Assembly: GCA_009809945.1 (NCBI GenBank)
Contig: WTPW01000964.1
Span: 88,210-152,209 of the forward strand
DNA: 64,000 nt
Origin: Gigaspora margarita
Lineage: Eukaryota > Glomeromycota > Glomeromycetes > Diversisporales > Gigasporaceae
Reading direction: 5' to 3'
Below the pieces are notes generated by a model, which ran no database searches, was not told the DNA's origin, and was given only the letters and a program-made list of their open reading frames with translations. This document shows, piece by piece, positions 23,285-35,621 of the stretch. Numbering within the stretch: position 1 is the stretch's first letter; each line of letters opens with the position of its first letter. A program made the position numbers and the translations under genes.

Positions 23285-26200
23285 CTATGCAAAATAACGA
23301 GGATAAGTTTCATCATATTGATGACCACGAATTCCTTCATTGTAAAACATTTCAGGAAATTGTAGGTGGATAGTAATCTTTTGAAACTTGTTCATTACTG
23401 ATAATTGATTCATCATTTGGATCATTAACTACAAGGAATTTACCAGTTTGGATTTCAGTATCAGTAATATGGCCATGACTAACTCGTGCAAAAGCAATTC
23501 TTTTTAGTCCACGGTATCCAATATATTCACACCATCTAAATGACTCTGATGGATCAATATCATTTATATGACCATCATCAAAGAGAATATTATAAACATG
23601 TTGGAATGGTGCAGTCACAACATATCCCAAAAATACAAATGGATTAGGAGATTCACGAATTATTCGGGCTAATTCAGTAGTTTGTAGTTCACGATCCAAT
23701 GGATTTTCTTCTTGACCATTATGACTAACAATAAAATCGACAGGCTGGCCATAAACATTCAAAGTTGCATGAATTGCACAAGCAAGTTCACCAACTGGTG
23801 AAGGTAAAAGGTGATGAGTTGAATTTATTATAGGGAATTTGGAAAGCAATGTACAGCCCCAAGTATGTTTGGATGGTCCTGGACCATAATCTACATAATA
23901 ACCCAGATCTTCTGAAACATATTGCCACAAATCTCTATTACCCATAATAATACGTTGAGTATCAGATTCCAATAAGCCTAACCAAAAAAAAATCAAGCAT
24001 TTATTAATATAATTAAAAAAAAAAATAGGAATTAATAAAATTTTTTTATAAACATACCAACAACATCAAACTCTAAATCCCTAATGATATCCCTAATGCG
24101 TACTTCTGAAGACCACATATCATTATCAAGAGTAAAATGAATCGTCCAAATACTGGCTGTAAACAATTTATGCTCTGGTCTATGTGGAATAGGTGTTTTT
24201 GCAGATATATATCTAACAAATGAGACAAAAAAACCAAGAAAAGTAATTATGAAAATAGCTATACGAATAGAATTTCTAATATATCTAATTAATTTAAGTT
24301 GAGTAATTTTATAATTTTCAACAATATTAGTAATATTGTTAACACCTAAACCAATGAATGTCATCATAAATATAAAATCCAATTTGTGCGTTCACGAGCT
24401 ATTGGACCACCAGGAACAAATTCATAAGCTACAACCCATACATGTGCAAGACACAAAATATTGTAAACCATCATGGCTGTAAACAAAGTTCGACCAGGAC
24501 TATGAAGTATTGCAGACCTAATTAAATGTGGAACAATAGCCATAAAATATGCACCAAGAACAAGACTAGCATAATATCCAATCCAAGCAGGAACAAAATA
24601 GATAATTATACAACTAAAGCATCCAATTACATACATTGTAAAACTTGTTGATAATTTTGCATTGGTAGATATTAGTAAACCCAAACCCATTGCAAAAATA
24701 GTAACAGGTCCCCAAGAAATTGGATTTGGACCATAATTAGGATAACCATCAACAACCCAGCGCATAATAGTAGAAGAATCAGTAAACATGGAATGTAGAC
24801 CAAATAAGATTGCACCAAGACCTAATGATGCTGACGTCCAATTTTTTTTAAATTTTAAAAANTTAGATGATGATTTGTCTGACAACTTTTTTTTTTTATC
24901 ATTAAAATCTCGAATAATTAAATCTAAACATGATAAAATTCCAAATACCAAACCAATTAAGTTTTTACCACCATTAAATTCATGCATAATAGGCCATATA
25001 GGATTATTTGTATACCAGGCCATTTTAATAACATTATGTAATAAAAGTCCAAGACACCAAACAGATATATAATATTCCAAATGAACATTTTTTGAACGAT
25101 TTCCAAAAAATGTAGCAAACCATGTTAGGAGACTAATACCTATTCCAAAAGCAGATGCCATAAGCCTATAAACAGGATCTGTTAACATATAGGATGCAAG
25201 ACCCATCAAAGATAATAAATGTAAATATCCACGATATTCAAAAACAATTCTGCATATAGAGTCAAATGCCAAAAAACCAGGAGTAATCGTGACAAGTAGG
25301 AAAACTTCATAACCCGAAATGCCCATATGCCATAAGGGGAAATACCAGATCAATAATGCAAGAGCAGTAAGCATNGACCAAAAAGTGAAAGCTATAATAT
25401 AAAAAAATCAAGATTAATAATTTGTATATAATTACTATTAAACATCAAATCTATAAATTATTCAGATTAACATGCCAAGATAGATGTCTGCAATAAATGA
25501 ACGAACTTTGGCAAATACACGACCAAATTTTGTCAAGGAACTTTCACTTAAAATGTTGGAATAACTGAAAACATATTAAAATTAGTGCAAATGTCTCATA
25601 TTAAATAGACAACTAATNAGCAAATAATTGTCAAAGTGATACAAGATTTTTATATAAAACATAAATTTTCAGCCCACCTTATTTTTTTAGCATTTAATGA
25701 TCTATCAAAATATTTTCAAAAATTAATATGATTTATTAGAATAAAGGTACATAAAATGCAACAAATAAAATTTGATTAATTCAATATGAAAGAAATAAAG
25801 ATCATAAATAGTGTCCCAGAATTATGATAAAGTATTAACTTATAGAAGTTTGTCCATGACAAGATCATACCCTGCATGACTTTCAGCAATTGTAGACGTG
25901 CCAGAGACATCTATAATAGCCAATTGGAAATTCTTAAAATCAAAGGAAGTAATGGCATCAAAAGCAACATCGTATAGGATGAGAGACCATTCAAAAAATG
26001 CATAATATGTATATGCTAGAATAAATATCGAATATAGGAAAATGCTTAATATTAATAATAATAATAATAATAATAATAATTATTATAATAATAATATAGT
26101 AATAATGAATAAATAACAGTTTTGACTTTTTGAACTTTATGTTGAATGAAAAAATAGATCATGGGTACTAAGGTTGTAAAGAATGCAATGCAAAGCCAAC

Positions 26201-27118
26201 GACGATATTTTAGCGAAGTATTATAAGAAGAAGGTGGAGTNGTCGAAAGCACCCCAAGCATCCATGGCAGAGTGCAAANCAAGTAAGTAATCATGGCAAT
26301 ATCATGCATGTCATGATCATCCGAGGATGTAATATAAACCCAGCCACCACATGAAACAGTTCTAATTATACCGACAATCAAAAGAAATTTGGCAAAACCA
26401 GGGGATCCGGTGGGACGTGATTTTGTAATAAGAAGGTACCATAAGAATACCAGCATAAACCGGGGCCCTTAATTAGAAAACAAGGTTTGTATTTATAAAT
26501 TTTGATTATTTTATGATATTATTCTATTGATATTTCAACTTTTACTACTCTTACCGGAACATAATGCAATAAAAATCTGGAAAACTGCTCGTTCTGGATA
26601 CCAATCACCGGTTGTGGCGCTCACACTAGGAAACCATTCCTAACAATATTATAAAGATTTATTAATAAACAAATAATTATAAACCATTTATAATTATAGT
26701 TAATGATATAAAAGCTAATTGTTAATAAATTGACCGATACGAACATCAGGATAACCATAAAATTCATTTTTTACAATCTTACGATAATGTGTGTAACATC
26801 CTACAAACAATGCAAATAAGAATGCACCTAAAAGCAATCATAAATAACATGAGGTCGCATGCCAGAATATTTAGCAAATTATACTAATTCATAATAATTA
26901 TAACAATGAAAACTTACAATAACCAAACAAAGTATGTGCATAAGTAACAAACTTGGCAGAAATCTAGTCGTTATTAATAATTAAAATAATTAAGATAAAA
27001 ATTAGATAATTGAGACAAAGGTAAAAAATCCAATAGAATTGTAATTGTAATAATTAATACTCACAGTGGTCAAGAAAACATCATCGTTGTTAAATCTCTT
27101 AGTAGCATGCGAAGGCAT
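23285..27118 (-). CDS. CWH43: Cwh43 / PGAP2IP-like GPI-anchor lipid remodelling protein, nine exons, two apparent frameshifts
   Basis: Yeast Cwh43 replaces the GPI lipid with ceramide; it joins an N-terminal Frag1/PGAP2-like membrane domain to a C-terminal endonuclease/phosphatase-fold domain. Exons inferred from splice signals and family alignment: 27065-27118 (start [11 protein letters not shown]), 26918-26963, 26745-26827, 26555-26639, ~26130-26467, 25871-26015, 25476-25564, 24058-25391, 23285-23977. The N-terminal part reads [14 protein letters not shown]; exon 8 has about ten hydrophobic segments ([20 protein letters not shown]). The C-terminal part has [11 protein letters not shown] and [17 protein letters not shown]. 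Anomalies: a one-base shift near 24385-24395 after ARERT; another near 23355, after which the tail [19 protein letters not shown] is open to a TAG at 23285; a possible GC donor after exon 7; an unclear exon 5 donor; N bases at 24862, 25375, 26241 and 26279. Draft-sequence error or recent loss are both possible. Confidence 0.85.
26051..26096. repeat. TAA/ATT microsatellite in a CWH43 intron
   Basis: A run of (aat)n followed by tattataataataat, in intron 5. It makes the exon 5 donor hard to place. Confidence 0.7.
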
Positions 27119-29088
27119 GACTCCTAGTTACTATAAAAAAGTATATGTGCGTTAAATACATATAATATTTATACATATAATATTTATAAAATCAAGGAAA
27201 AAAAACTTAAGGTGCTAATAAAGTAATTTAAATTGCTATGTAAAATAATTACATTTCGTATATTTGAAACTAGATCTGTAAAAATTGAACAAGAAAAAAA
27301 AGCGTTGAATTTTTTTTGCGTGACAGTATAACGATCGGATTAAAAAAAAATAATTGCAATTACAAATAAGGTTAGTATAATTTTTGTACTCCCAAAATCT
27401 TTACTTTATTTGAGTTCATTAACAGGTATTTTCTTTATTTAGTATGAATGTATTAATTTGGAATCTTTTCGGTGCTCAAGTAAACTCTTGAATTTTTTGT
27501 TAACAATTAAATGCGTGGTTAACGATATTGATATTGCAAGGAAATTTAAACGGGTTTATTTTATAAAAATCCGGGATTTCCGGTAAATATACCTGTTTTT
27601 CGCATACAAAATAGTTTTTTTTACTTTGCAGGAACCGGTAATTTTTTCAACAATAGCCGGATAGTATAATAAATTTCTCATATACATGTGATTACCCTTA
27701 AAATAAAACGCCCATTTGCTATTACAGTATCAGTATGATGAGTAAAAAAGGATTTAGATACACAAAACCCCCTCAAATTGGTGTAAAGTTTATTCCTGTA
27801 TTAACGTACGTTTACCAAGACTGTTACTTTCACAAGAGTTGAGCTTCAGAACGCAGTATTACTCTTAAGATAATCGTAAGCAAAAATTTAATTAATTTAT
27901 ACTTTTTTTTCGCCCCTTAGATACAAAATTTATTCCCACTAGATAATAACCTTACCAAGCTCACGAGTGACCATTGTGCTACGTGTGTATTACAAGTAAT
28001 GCATATTTTATGCATATCGGTACGCCTTTCTTAAAATCTTTATGAATTTGGTTGGTGAACACAATCCAAGTTTAGTATTAATTTGGAAATTATAGGATGC
28101 ATTCGGTAATAACGGTTAAATAACGGTCAAAATTAAATATTCGTTAAAATCTTTAGCCAGATTAAATGAATTATCCTAATTCATTGAGATTTCAGATTTT
28201 CAAAAATGATTATTAACCTTATGAGTACGTAAAAAAAAAGAGGGGAATCGACTTTACTATTTAAGTACCTTTTTCTTTCTTTAATATATTAATTTTCATA
28301 TAAATTTGTTCTTTTTCAATTTATACTCCAGCAAATAGATAAAGCATGCATCGATCGTAACTAAAAAGATTAGATATTCTGCTTACTAATCTGGTACGTT
28401 CGTACGACGAAACTAAACCTTTTCAAAATATATATAAAGATATATATATTACTTATTTATCAGTTGCCAAATTTAGAAAAGTTTGACTAGAAAAAAAATT
28501 CTAGTCTAACATTTATTTAGATTTGTTTATATTATTACAGTAATTTAAGGACAATCGATGACATCAAGATGAGATGAAATTTACAACTTTGAAGCCAAAC
28601 AAGGGTAAGTAGAAATAAAAATAGATTAAAGTGTAAATGCATAAATTTTTTTAGGCTGCATCCTCGTGCAAAAAAATTCAAAGAAAACGACGGCATACTT
28701 ACATACATCATTGCCAGTATGGTATCACTAGTCACCATGACTTTGTCTCTTTTCGTTCTCCCTTGGTCTGTGTATCATTTAGGTACGTACGTATGTACGT
28801 ACTCTTAGAATCTAAAAGCCCGAAAATGCCGAAAATTAAAATCAGCCTCAAAAAATAAAATAAAATAAAATAAAAATAAACTTTTGCATTATATATTTAT
28901 ATAACACTACCTAGATGTTTCTGTTACAATTACGTTAAAAATTAATGACTTTCTAGAATAATGGAAAATAAAAATAAAAATAAAATTTTGCATTATTTAT
29001 ATAATACTNTCTAGATGTTTCTGTAACAGTTACGCTAAAAATTAATAATGACTTTCTAAAATAATGGAAAATAATAATAATGTCAATT
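27119..29088. other. Intergenic / 5' region of CWH43
   Basis: No gene recognised. Contains a short acgtacgtatgtacgt run near 28790, (taaaa)n near 28858, and a ~100-bp imperfect direct duplication at 28880-28950 and 28975-29070 (actttctagaataatggaaa and variants). Confidence 0.4.
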
Positions 29089-29283
29089 CTATTTTGACCC
29101 GGGTCAATGTGACCCCTCTTAGAAATTTAGGGTAGTTTGGGCCGGAATTATGTTAATGATAGCCAGAATTATGTTAATGATGGCTAGAGGTTTTTTAATA
29201 TAAACACAGTTATCATTAACATAATTACGGCCCAAACTACCCCTAAATTCTAAGAGGGGTCGCTTTGACCCGGGTCAAAATAG
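29089..29283. mobile_element. MITE with long (~72 bp) TIRs
   Basis: The left arm ctattttgacccgggtcaa and the right arm ttgacccgggtcaaaatag are near-perfect complements through cctcttagaaatttaggg / ccctaaattctaagagg and on to atgttaatgat. The ends carry the palindrome gacccgggtc. Only ~50 bp lie between the arms. Confidence 0.8.
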
Positions 29284-29300
29284 CATTTCCCTAATAATTA

Positions 29301-29578
29301 AAGTAAATTTATTGCTCACCCGGGGCGGGGGGTGTTATTCACCTACTTTATGCGATTTCCAAACTTTTACTAGGATAGCCCCTGTCGTGTTGCTCGCGAT
29401 CATATCCTAAATTTATTCCAAACCCTAACCCTAACGCTAATTCTAACCCTAAACCCTAACTCTAACCTTTAACTCTAAATAACTAACTAACTATATAACT
29501 ATATAACTAACTAACCAACTAATTAGAATNTTTTTTATACTCGAGGAATAATTCACCCGGTTGAGCAATAAATTATTT
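29301..29578. mobile_element. TIR element with internal telomere-like repeats
   Basis: aagtaaatttattgctcacc at the left and its approximate complement (ggttgagcaataaattattt) at the right. taataat phrases sit outside both ends. Directly abuts the preceding MITE. Confidence 0.55.
29418..29470 (-). repeat. Telomere-like CCCTAA repeats, interstitial
   Basis: aaccctaaccctaacgct, then ctaaccctaaaccctaac and ctaacc; a degenerate (CCCTAA)n tract within the TIR element. Confidence 0.65.
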
Positions 29579-30359
29579 CTAATAATAATATGGTGTAACA
29601 TTAAATATAACTTTTAAATTTCGGTAAAAATGCTACCGAGGGTTTTGATAAAGCCGAAAATTCCTATTTCTGGCGGACCACAAAGCTGCATGATCACGAT
29701 CACATTACACAATTATGTTGATCTATGGCACTAAACTCTAACCAACCTAAAAAAAATTCTTTAACCAACCAATCAGGCTTAAAGATCAGGAAAATTAGGT
29801 TTAACGAGTCAAAAACTAATTTTAAGGNCTTAGCAAAAAATGTACATAAGTAATATAGTACTGCCTACTATTAATGCAGGTGATGTTTGAAATATGTACA
29901 TGTTAGATTATTAATCTATTGCGATGAGAAATGTATATCTTGCAAGATAAACCTATGATGCTGTGGGGTACATTAATGTACGTACGTACGTACGTGCGTA
30001 CATGCCTCAAACAATGGCACCATATAAATAAAACTCCCTATGATATTAAAATATTAACACGAAATAATGCTCAGGGGTAGGGATCGAAAAAAAACGGTTT
30101 AAACAGTTTTTTAGATTTTTTAAACCATTTTAAAAAAAAACTTTTAAAACATTGGCGCAGACTAAAATTTAGTTAATGCTAAAATGCCGATTCACCAAGT
30201 TTCGTAAAAAAAATATTTATATAATTACAAGAAATTCATAATTGCTCAATTCAGATTTTACTATTTATATATTTATAATATGTGTATATGGTTTTATTTA
30301 ATTTATATGCTCTTTCTTATTTAATGAATTAATGCAAACTATAAATTTAATTGTCGTCA
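29579..30359. other. Intergenic with a (GTAC)n microsatellite
   Basis: 29974-30003 is a gtacgtacgtacgtacgtgc run. N bases at 29530 and 29827. No gene recognised. Confidence 0.45.
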
Positions 30360-30720
30360 TCTTCAAACCAACCACTAATCTCAATTCCTTTTTGAATTCT
30401 CAAATTCTGATTGACTGCAACAAGATTTTTTTATTCGTTCGTTATCTAGTCGTGCAAGATGCTTATTATGAATAAACCCTAAGTTAGACCAGTAACGTTC
30501 TGCTGCGGTCGAAAAAGCTGGAACAAAAAGAACTTGGCAGGCAAGTTCAACCACGAAAGGAAATTTATTTGAAACATTCGAAGCTTTTTTGCATCTATAT
30601 AAAGTGATCTTTTAATTGAGCGACTAAATCCACAAAATTCTCTCCACAGTAATTGCACTTTTGACGAGGTGTAGTTCGGTTTGTCAGTTTATGAAACTTT
30701 TGTACAATTCAAGCGAATTT
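30360..30720 (-). pseudogene. Internally deleted hAT transposase: BED finger joined to hATC dimerisation end
   Basis: Reading the minus strand from about 30695, the frame gives a BED-type zinc-finger signature (KCNYCGENF ... LKDHF). It is followed, after a stop and frame change, by the hAT C-terminal dimerisation block (FVPAFSTAAERYWSNLGF, then HNKHLARLDNERIKK). A full hAT transposase has several hundred residues, including the catalytic DDE core, between these two; all of that is missing. This is a decayed non-autonomous derivative. TIRs and an 8-bp duplication were not located. Confidence 0.7.
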
Positions 30721-30986
30721 CTTTTAACGGGGTCTCCCACGGAGCATGATCGTTTATAATTTTATATTTTAAAAAGAAATAAATGATAAAATATTTTGAC
30801 GAAATTAGTTAATAAATAAATAATAAATACTTTCCATAGTTACATATTATGTTACTTATTAAATCATTTAAAAACATTTTTAAATCAAACAATCATGGTT
30901 TTTAACATTTCGTTTTAAAACATTTTCCATCCCTACTCAGGGGTGAATTACAAACTCGGGCGGAATTTTTCATAATTGGCCCGAAC

Positions 30987-31502
30987 ATGAGATACCGTGA
31001 ACGAAGTCACGAGGCATCCATTTGTCACGAGATCACACCCCACACCCGTGACATCAGATGATCAACGGGTGTGGATGGGTATATGTATTGTAAGTATTGA
31101 TGTAGGAAAAGTCTCCGGACACCTACCGGACACCTACCAAATCATGTGCCCCTATAGTTAGAAAGTTATCTAGGTACAAACATTACCCGATTTGGTAAAT
31201 GTTCACGTGAATTGGTAGGTGTCCGGAGACTTTCCCATTGATGTAAGCGATTAGTAAGTGTGATGTAGATCAATGAGTACGGTAGTTGATTGAATGAGCG
31301 ATTTTGTAAGTATGATGTAGATCAATGAGTGCGGTAGTTGATTGAATGAGAGATTTTGTAAGTATGATGTATTGTGTAGGGTGTCGAGGTAGTGACGGGA
31401 TTATGAGGTCATGGGAATGTTATTTAAGAAAGGAAGAACGTAAGTTTGTTCTCCCTCTTTTGTCTTTGCTGCTAGCTCGACACAAGTCTAGCTTCGTCGT
31501 TA
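30987..31502 (+). repeat. Split direct repeat A1 (contains a MITE)
   Basis: Begins atgagataccgtgaacgaag and ends tagcttcgtcgtta. 516 bp, of which 141 bp are the MITE plus its duplicated target. Likely includes the promoter and start of gag. Confidence 0.9.
31105..31236. mobile_element. 132-bp MITE with 9-bp target-site duplication
   Basis: Ends ggaaaagtctccggacac and gtgtccggagactttccc: a ~23-bp TIR with one or two mismatches, extending to ggtaggt. Flanked by attgatgta at 31096-31104 and 31237-31245. The empty site, with a single attgatgta, is preserved at 35852-35860 in A2. A 9-bp duplication suggests a Mutator-type transposase; 8-bp (hAT) cannot be excluded. Confidence 0.9.
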
Positions 31503-32758
31503 ATCACGTGGTCAAAAGGCTAAAATTTAGAATAGTGGAGGAAGTGGGTATCGAGAATGACTTACAAGAAGTGCTACCAACTTCACTGCCTATAGGTAGT
31601 AATTTGAAAGATGACTCGGGGAAGGTGTCGTTTCAAGCTTTAAGAATAAGCATGGATCGGCTTTCATTGGAAACGTTGAAAATGTTGTGTAAGGGTGAGG
31701 GATTGACAGAGGTGGGTACAAAAAAGGAATTGGTAGAGAGGTTGGCTGAGAGAATTGTTAATAAGGCAAAAGGAAAGGATAAGGAGGAGGAAAATTGTCG
31801 AAATAAAAATATGCAAGAAGGAAGAATTGATATTGAGTCGGTCTTTGGAGGGGGTGAAAGAGGTTTTAATAGGAAGCCGGAAGTAAATGAAAGAAATGAG
31901 AGGGAGTGGGGGTTTCCGACCCCAGATTTGCAATATGTAACATTAGAAAGGTCGCTAGAGAAATCGGTCCAAGCAACAATGGAAAAAGTGGTTAGTGATA
32001 TTAAGAAGTATATACAACCGGTTCAGAGTGTGGATGAAAATAAATACTGGCCGAAGGAGAAGATGAATAAGCCGAGAGATCAATTTGAGTATGATGAGTG
32101 GTGTAGAGTAGGGAGGTATTTGGATAATGCAATATTGAGTGGAAATTGGGAGGGAGTAACAAAGGCGCGGGAGGTTGTTGCGACTAGAGCGTTTATGTTG
32201 AGGGTAGCCAAAAGAGAAGGATGGGGTGTGGCATCAGAAATTCGAGATTCGTCGGACGAAGATCCTATGGATGCGTATTTTTAGGATAAGTTGGCTAGTG
32301 CTAGGCAGTTGGCAAAGAATAAGCGACCGAAAATGGGAAGTAACACGGGAACTTCAGGAGCTACGATAACTAGTGTTCTGGTAGGATTTAGTAATGTTAC
32401 CACTAATCAACCGATGAAGTGGCCGATATTTCAGCAGCCGGTGCAGCAACAGTTCTAACCGGTGCAGCCTGGGTTAACACCAAATATGGTCTCATTCCAG
32501 CCAGTACAATCGGCCTTTGCTTCGAATGTAGCTCCTGCATATGGTAATATGGTTCCTAACCAGAACTCGTATCAGCAATCATTTGGAAGTCAAGGGAGTT
32601 CTAGATCGTATGGTAACAATAGGTTTTATAGGCAGGGTAGGAATCCGGGAATTGTATGCTTTATTTGCGAAGAGAGGGGCCACATAGCTTGGGATTGTCC
32701 TCAGAAGAAGTCAGGGCAGCCCTTTCAGAGTACAGAGCCAGGAGGTGAAAGGAGCTAA
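31346..32758 (+). pseudogene. Gag-like protein with SAP domain and CCHC zinc knuckle
   Basis: One frame of 471 codons interrupted by stops at 32282 (TAG) and 32457 (TAA). Start chosen at 31346, inside repeat A. Residues ~108-137 look like a SAP helix-extension-helix DNA-binding motif (LETLKMLCKGEGLTEVGTK). The middle is charged. A Gln/Asn/Ser-rich stretch precedes a CCHC knuckle CFICEERGHIAWDC near 32659-32700. By analogy with Gag it would package element RNA. The end overlaps the pol frame by 14 bases. The TAA at 32457 replaces a Gln in a Gln/Pro-rich run (QQF-stop-PVQP), consistent with CAA to TAA. Confidence 0.8.
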
Positions 32759-34677
32759 CTATGTTCAGAAAGAGGAGGTTCGAGAGAAGAGGGTGGTGGG
32801 AAGGATCCACTTGGAATCGTCAGTGAGGTATTGGAAGGAAATTATAAAGCCGGCAGCAATAGTAGTGGTGTGGCTAGAGAACAAAATACCCCTTTTTTCA
32901 AGGAGTGTGAGGTCGTTAGCACAAAAGAAAGTACCGAAGCAGGTTGAGTTTACGGGGGACGAGTTGAAGTGGATAGAGAAGGAATTGGAAAGGTTGTTGA
33001 GTACGGGGGCATAAAGCTAGTGCATGTAGGAAAAGAGAGGCCAGAAATGTTGTTAGAAGTGAGTCCGGTGTTTTTGGTGCCAAAAGTGGATCCAAAAAGA
33101 TATCGTATGGTGATAGATTTAAGACGGTTGAATCAAGTGTTGCCAGAAAAAACGTTCCGTTTCAAAGGGCTAGGGGGATTTCTCAGGACAATTGGGAGAA
33201 ATTGGTGGGTGATTGTGTTAGACCTGAGGGATGGGTATCATCATGTGTTGATGGATGATTGGGCTCAGCGTTTTTTGGGGTTTCAGGTGGGAAAGGTGGT
33301 TTTATTACACAGTTCTCCCGTTTGGCCTGTCTCAGTCGCCGTGGATTTTTTAAAAATAATGAGGGCGTTAATAGGTTCATGGAGGTCATGGGGAATTTAT
33401 TGTGGAAATCATATCGACGATATTTGGGTCGGATGTGTGTCCAAGGAGGAGTTATTGCGGATAAGAGAGGAAGTGATAAAAGTCGACTTGGAAGGATGCA
33501 GTTTGGTGAGAGCAATAGACAAAGGAAATTGGAAACTGATGAAGAGAGTAAAGATTTATGTTTTGATAGTGGATACAGAGAAAGGGGTGGTCAAGGTACT
33601 GGAGGAGAAAATCGAGAAGGTATAAAAAGAATTGGAAGTAATGGAAAGTCTACAGATAATTCCAGCAAGGAGATTGACATTGGTGGCGGGGAAGATTCAG
33701 AGCTTTGCTCAGGCGTTTCTGCTGGCACAAGTAAAGTGTATGGAGTTTTACACTATAATAGATGCGGCAAATCAGAGAAAATGTAAATGGGACAGGAATG
33801 TCCAATTGACGGTCAGAGCATTAGAAGATGTAAAATGGCTGAGAGAGAATTTGGTGAAGTAGAATGGCAAACCGGCATGGATACCGGTCCGGGTAAAAGC
33901 GGTGTTCGTGGATGCGTCAATGATAGGGTGGTGTGGGATGTATATTGGGTTAAAAGCAGCGGGAAGTTGGCCGGAGCGATTCAGTTCTTCAGAAATAGCT
34001 CAGTTGGAAAGTTTAGCAGTGATGAGAGCATTGGAGTCATTCGTGGATCTGATAAAACATTCATGGGTGTCATTGTTTATAGATAGCAAAATGGTATTGA
34101 GGACGTGGTATATGGGGGAAGTTGTCTGTGCAGAAGGATATTGCGAGGTTCCTGTGGGAGTTTTGCACAGTGAATGATTTTTGGATTTACGAGGTCAAGT
34201 GGATACTGAGCAAAGAGAACCCAGCAGATTATTTGACAAGGGTATGGGACCCGGGCGATTGGCGGTTGGACGATTGGGTGTTCGAGGAATTAGAAGCCAA
34301 ATGGGGACCAGTGTCGATAGATCAGTTTGCGAGTCATTTGAACGCGAAAAAGAGGCACTTCAACAGTTATTACTTTTGCCCAAATTCTGAGGCAGTTGAC
34401 TGTTTTACACAGGATTGGCAGAGGAGAGGAATTATGCATGCCCACCTTTCGGCATGATACATTGGGTGTTGACACACAGTCGGGAATGCAGAGCTTGGTG
34501 TTGCTAATTCTTCCAGAGTGGGTTTCGGCACTGTGGTGGCTGATGTTTCTCGAAGCACCCAAAGAGGTAGTAGAACTACTGCCGGCAGTGGAGGTTATTG
34601 TTCCAGGGCCATCAGGCCAGAGGGAACCATGCAAGAATCCAGCCTGGAAGCTATTAGCGGCAAGAATAAAATGGTAG
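32745..34677 (+). pseudogene. Reverse transcriptase-RNase H of the Ngaro-type element
   Basis: Frames change near 33000, 34150 and 34400. RT: FLVPKVDPKRYRMVIDLRRL, then VLDLRDGYHH (first catalytic Asp) and IDDIW as the YxDD-box equivalent near 33412. RNase H: VFVDASMIGWCGMYIG, SSSEIAQLESLAVMRAL and LFIDSKMVLRTW supply the acidic residues. The DIRS-order tail follows: KENPADYLTRVWDPGDWRL, DQFASHLNAKKRHFNSYYF, then LPEWVSALWWLMF. A stop at 33863 stands where Trp is plausible. RT copies the element RNA; RNase H removes it. Several frameshifts make it non-functional. Confidence 0.85.
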
Positions 34678-34679
34678 AG

Positions 34680-35621
34680 ATTTTGATAGGTCGAGCTGAT
34701 AGTCTGGCTTTTGGGGCAGTGAATAAGGGCTATAAGAAGAGGTTAGTTAAAGCGCATCAATTGTTTGAGAGGTTTTGTAGGTAGGTGGACGAAAAGTGTG
34801 AGTTGTCCTGCAAGTTTTGATACGGTTAAGGCATTTTTAGGATGGTTGGAGCTGACGGGTATGTCAGCACAGGTGCATAAGTATCTTAGTGCATTAGGTA
34901 GGATGCAAAAGGAGAAAGGACTAGAGAATCCGGTGGAAGATTTTAGGATAAAGGAGGTTGTCAGAGGTATCAAGCTGTTAAGAGCTCAAGATCACGATGC
35001 AGAATGGCCACGAGATCCTTTCCCATTGGAGGCATTAAGGTGGTGCCATGATAATCCTCCAGAAAAAGTGAATTTGATAATGTGGTGCAGGGATTTGGTG
35101 TTAGTAGCAATAGGTTTTCGTATGATGCAAAGACCAGGAGAGTTGTGTAAGTTGAGGTTGAAGGATGTAGAAAGAAGGTCGGGACTGATATAGTTGAGGG
35201 TAAGAAAAGCAAAGAGTGATCCCTTTGCAAATGGAAGGTTTGTGCCAGTTGAGCCTACGGGTAGTAGATTCTGCTCTATGAGGTTGTTGGAGAAGTATTT
35301 GAGAGTGAGACCTTATACAGTAGAGGATAAACCTTTGTTTTTGGCGAGTAAAGGTGGAGAGATGTCAGTGGCAGCAGTCTCAGCAGTGATAAAGTGTATG
35401 ATAGAGCATGCGGGAATTAAAGGTAATTTTACGGCATATAGTTTAAGGATAGGCAGTGTGACAGCAGCTATAAAGGGAGGTATGTCATTGACACAAATAA
35501 GGACTATTGGGGTTGGGATTCAAAAGCGGTTATGTTATATTTAAGGGCGGTGGAAACTACGAAGGAAAGAGCGTCAGTTAGGATGGGGTTTCAAGGGTTA
35601 TATGTAAATGCCAAATTGTGA
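34680..35621 (+). pseudogene. Tyrosine recombinase of the Ngaro-type element
   Basis: The N-terminal core-binding part reads VKAFLGWLELTGMSAQVHKY. The catalytic domain has the first Arg in MMQRPGELCKLRLKDV. The His-x-x-Arg box reads YSLRIGSVTAA, so the His position is Tyr (TAT; CAT would give His). After a frameshift near 35505 the frame reads WDSKAVMLYLRAV, whose Tyr is the likely nucleophile. A TAG at 35191 splits the catalytic domain. The enzyme would integrate a circular cDNA; this copy is dead. Confidence 0.85.

Noticed and set aside
33183-33515. 110-codon antisense frame over the Ngaro RT
   Set aside because: Antisense shadow of the RT region, Pro/Ser-rich by complement.
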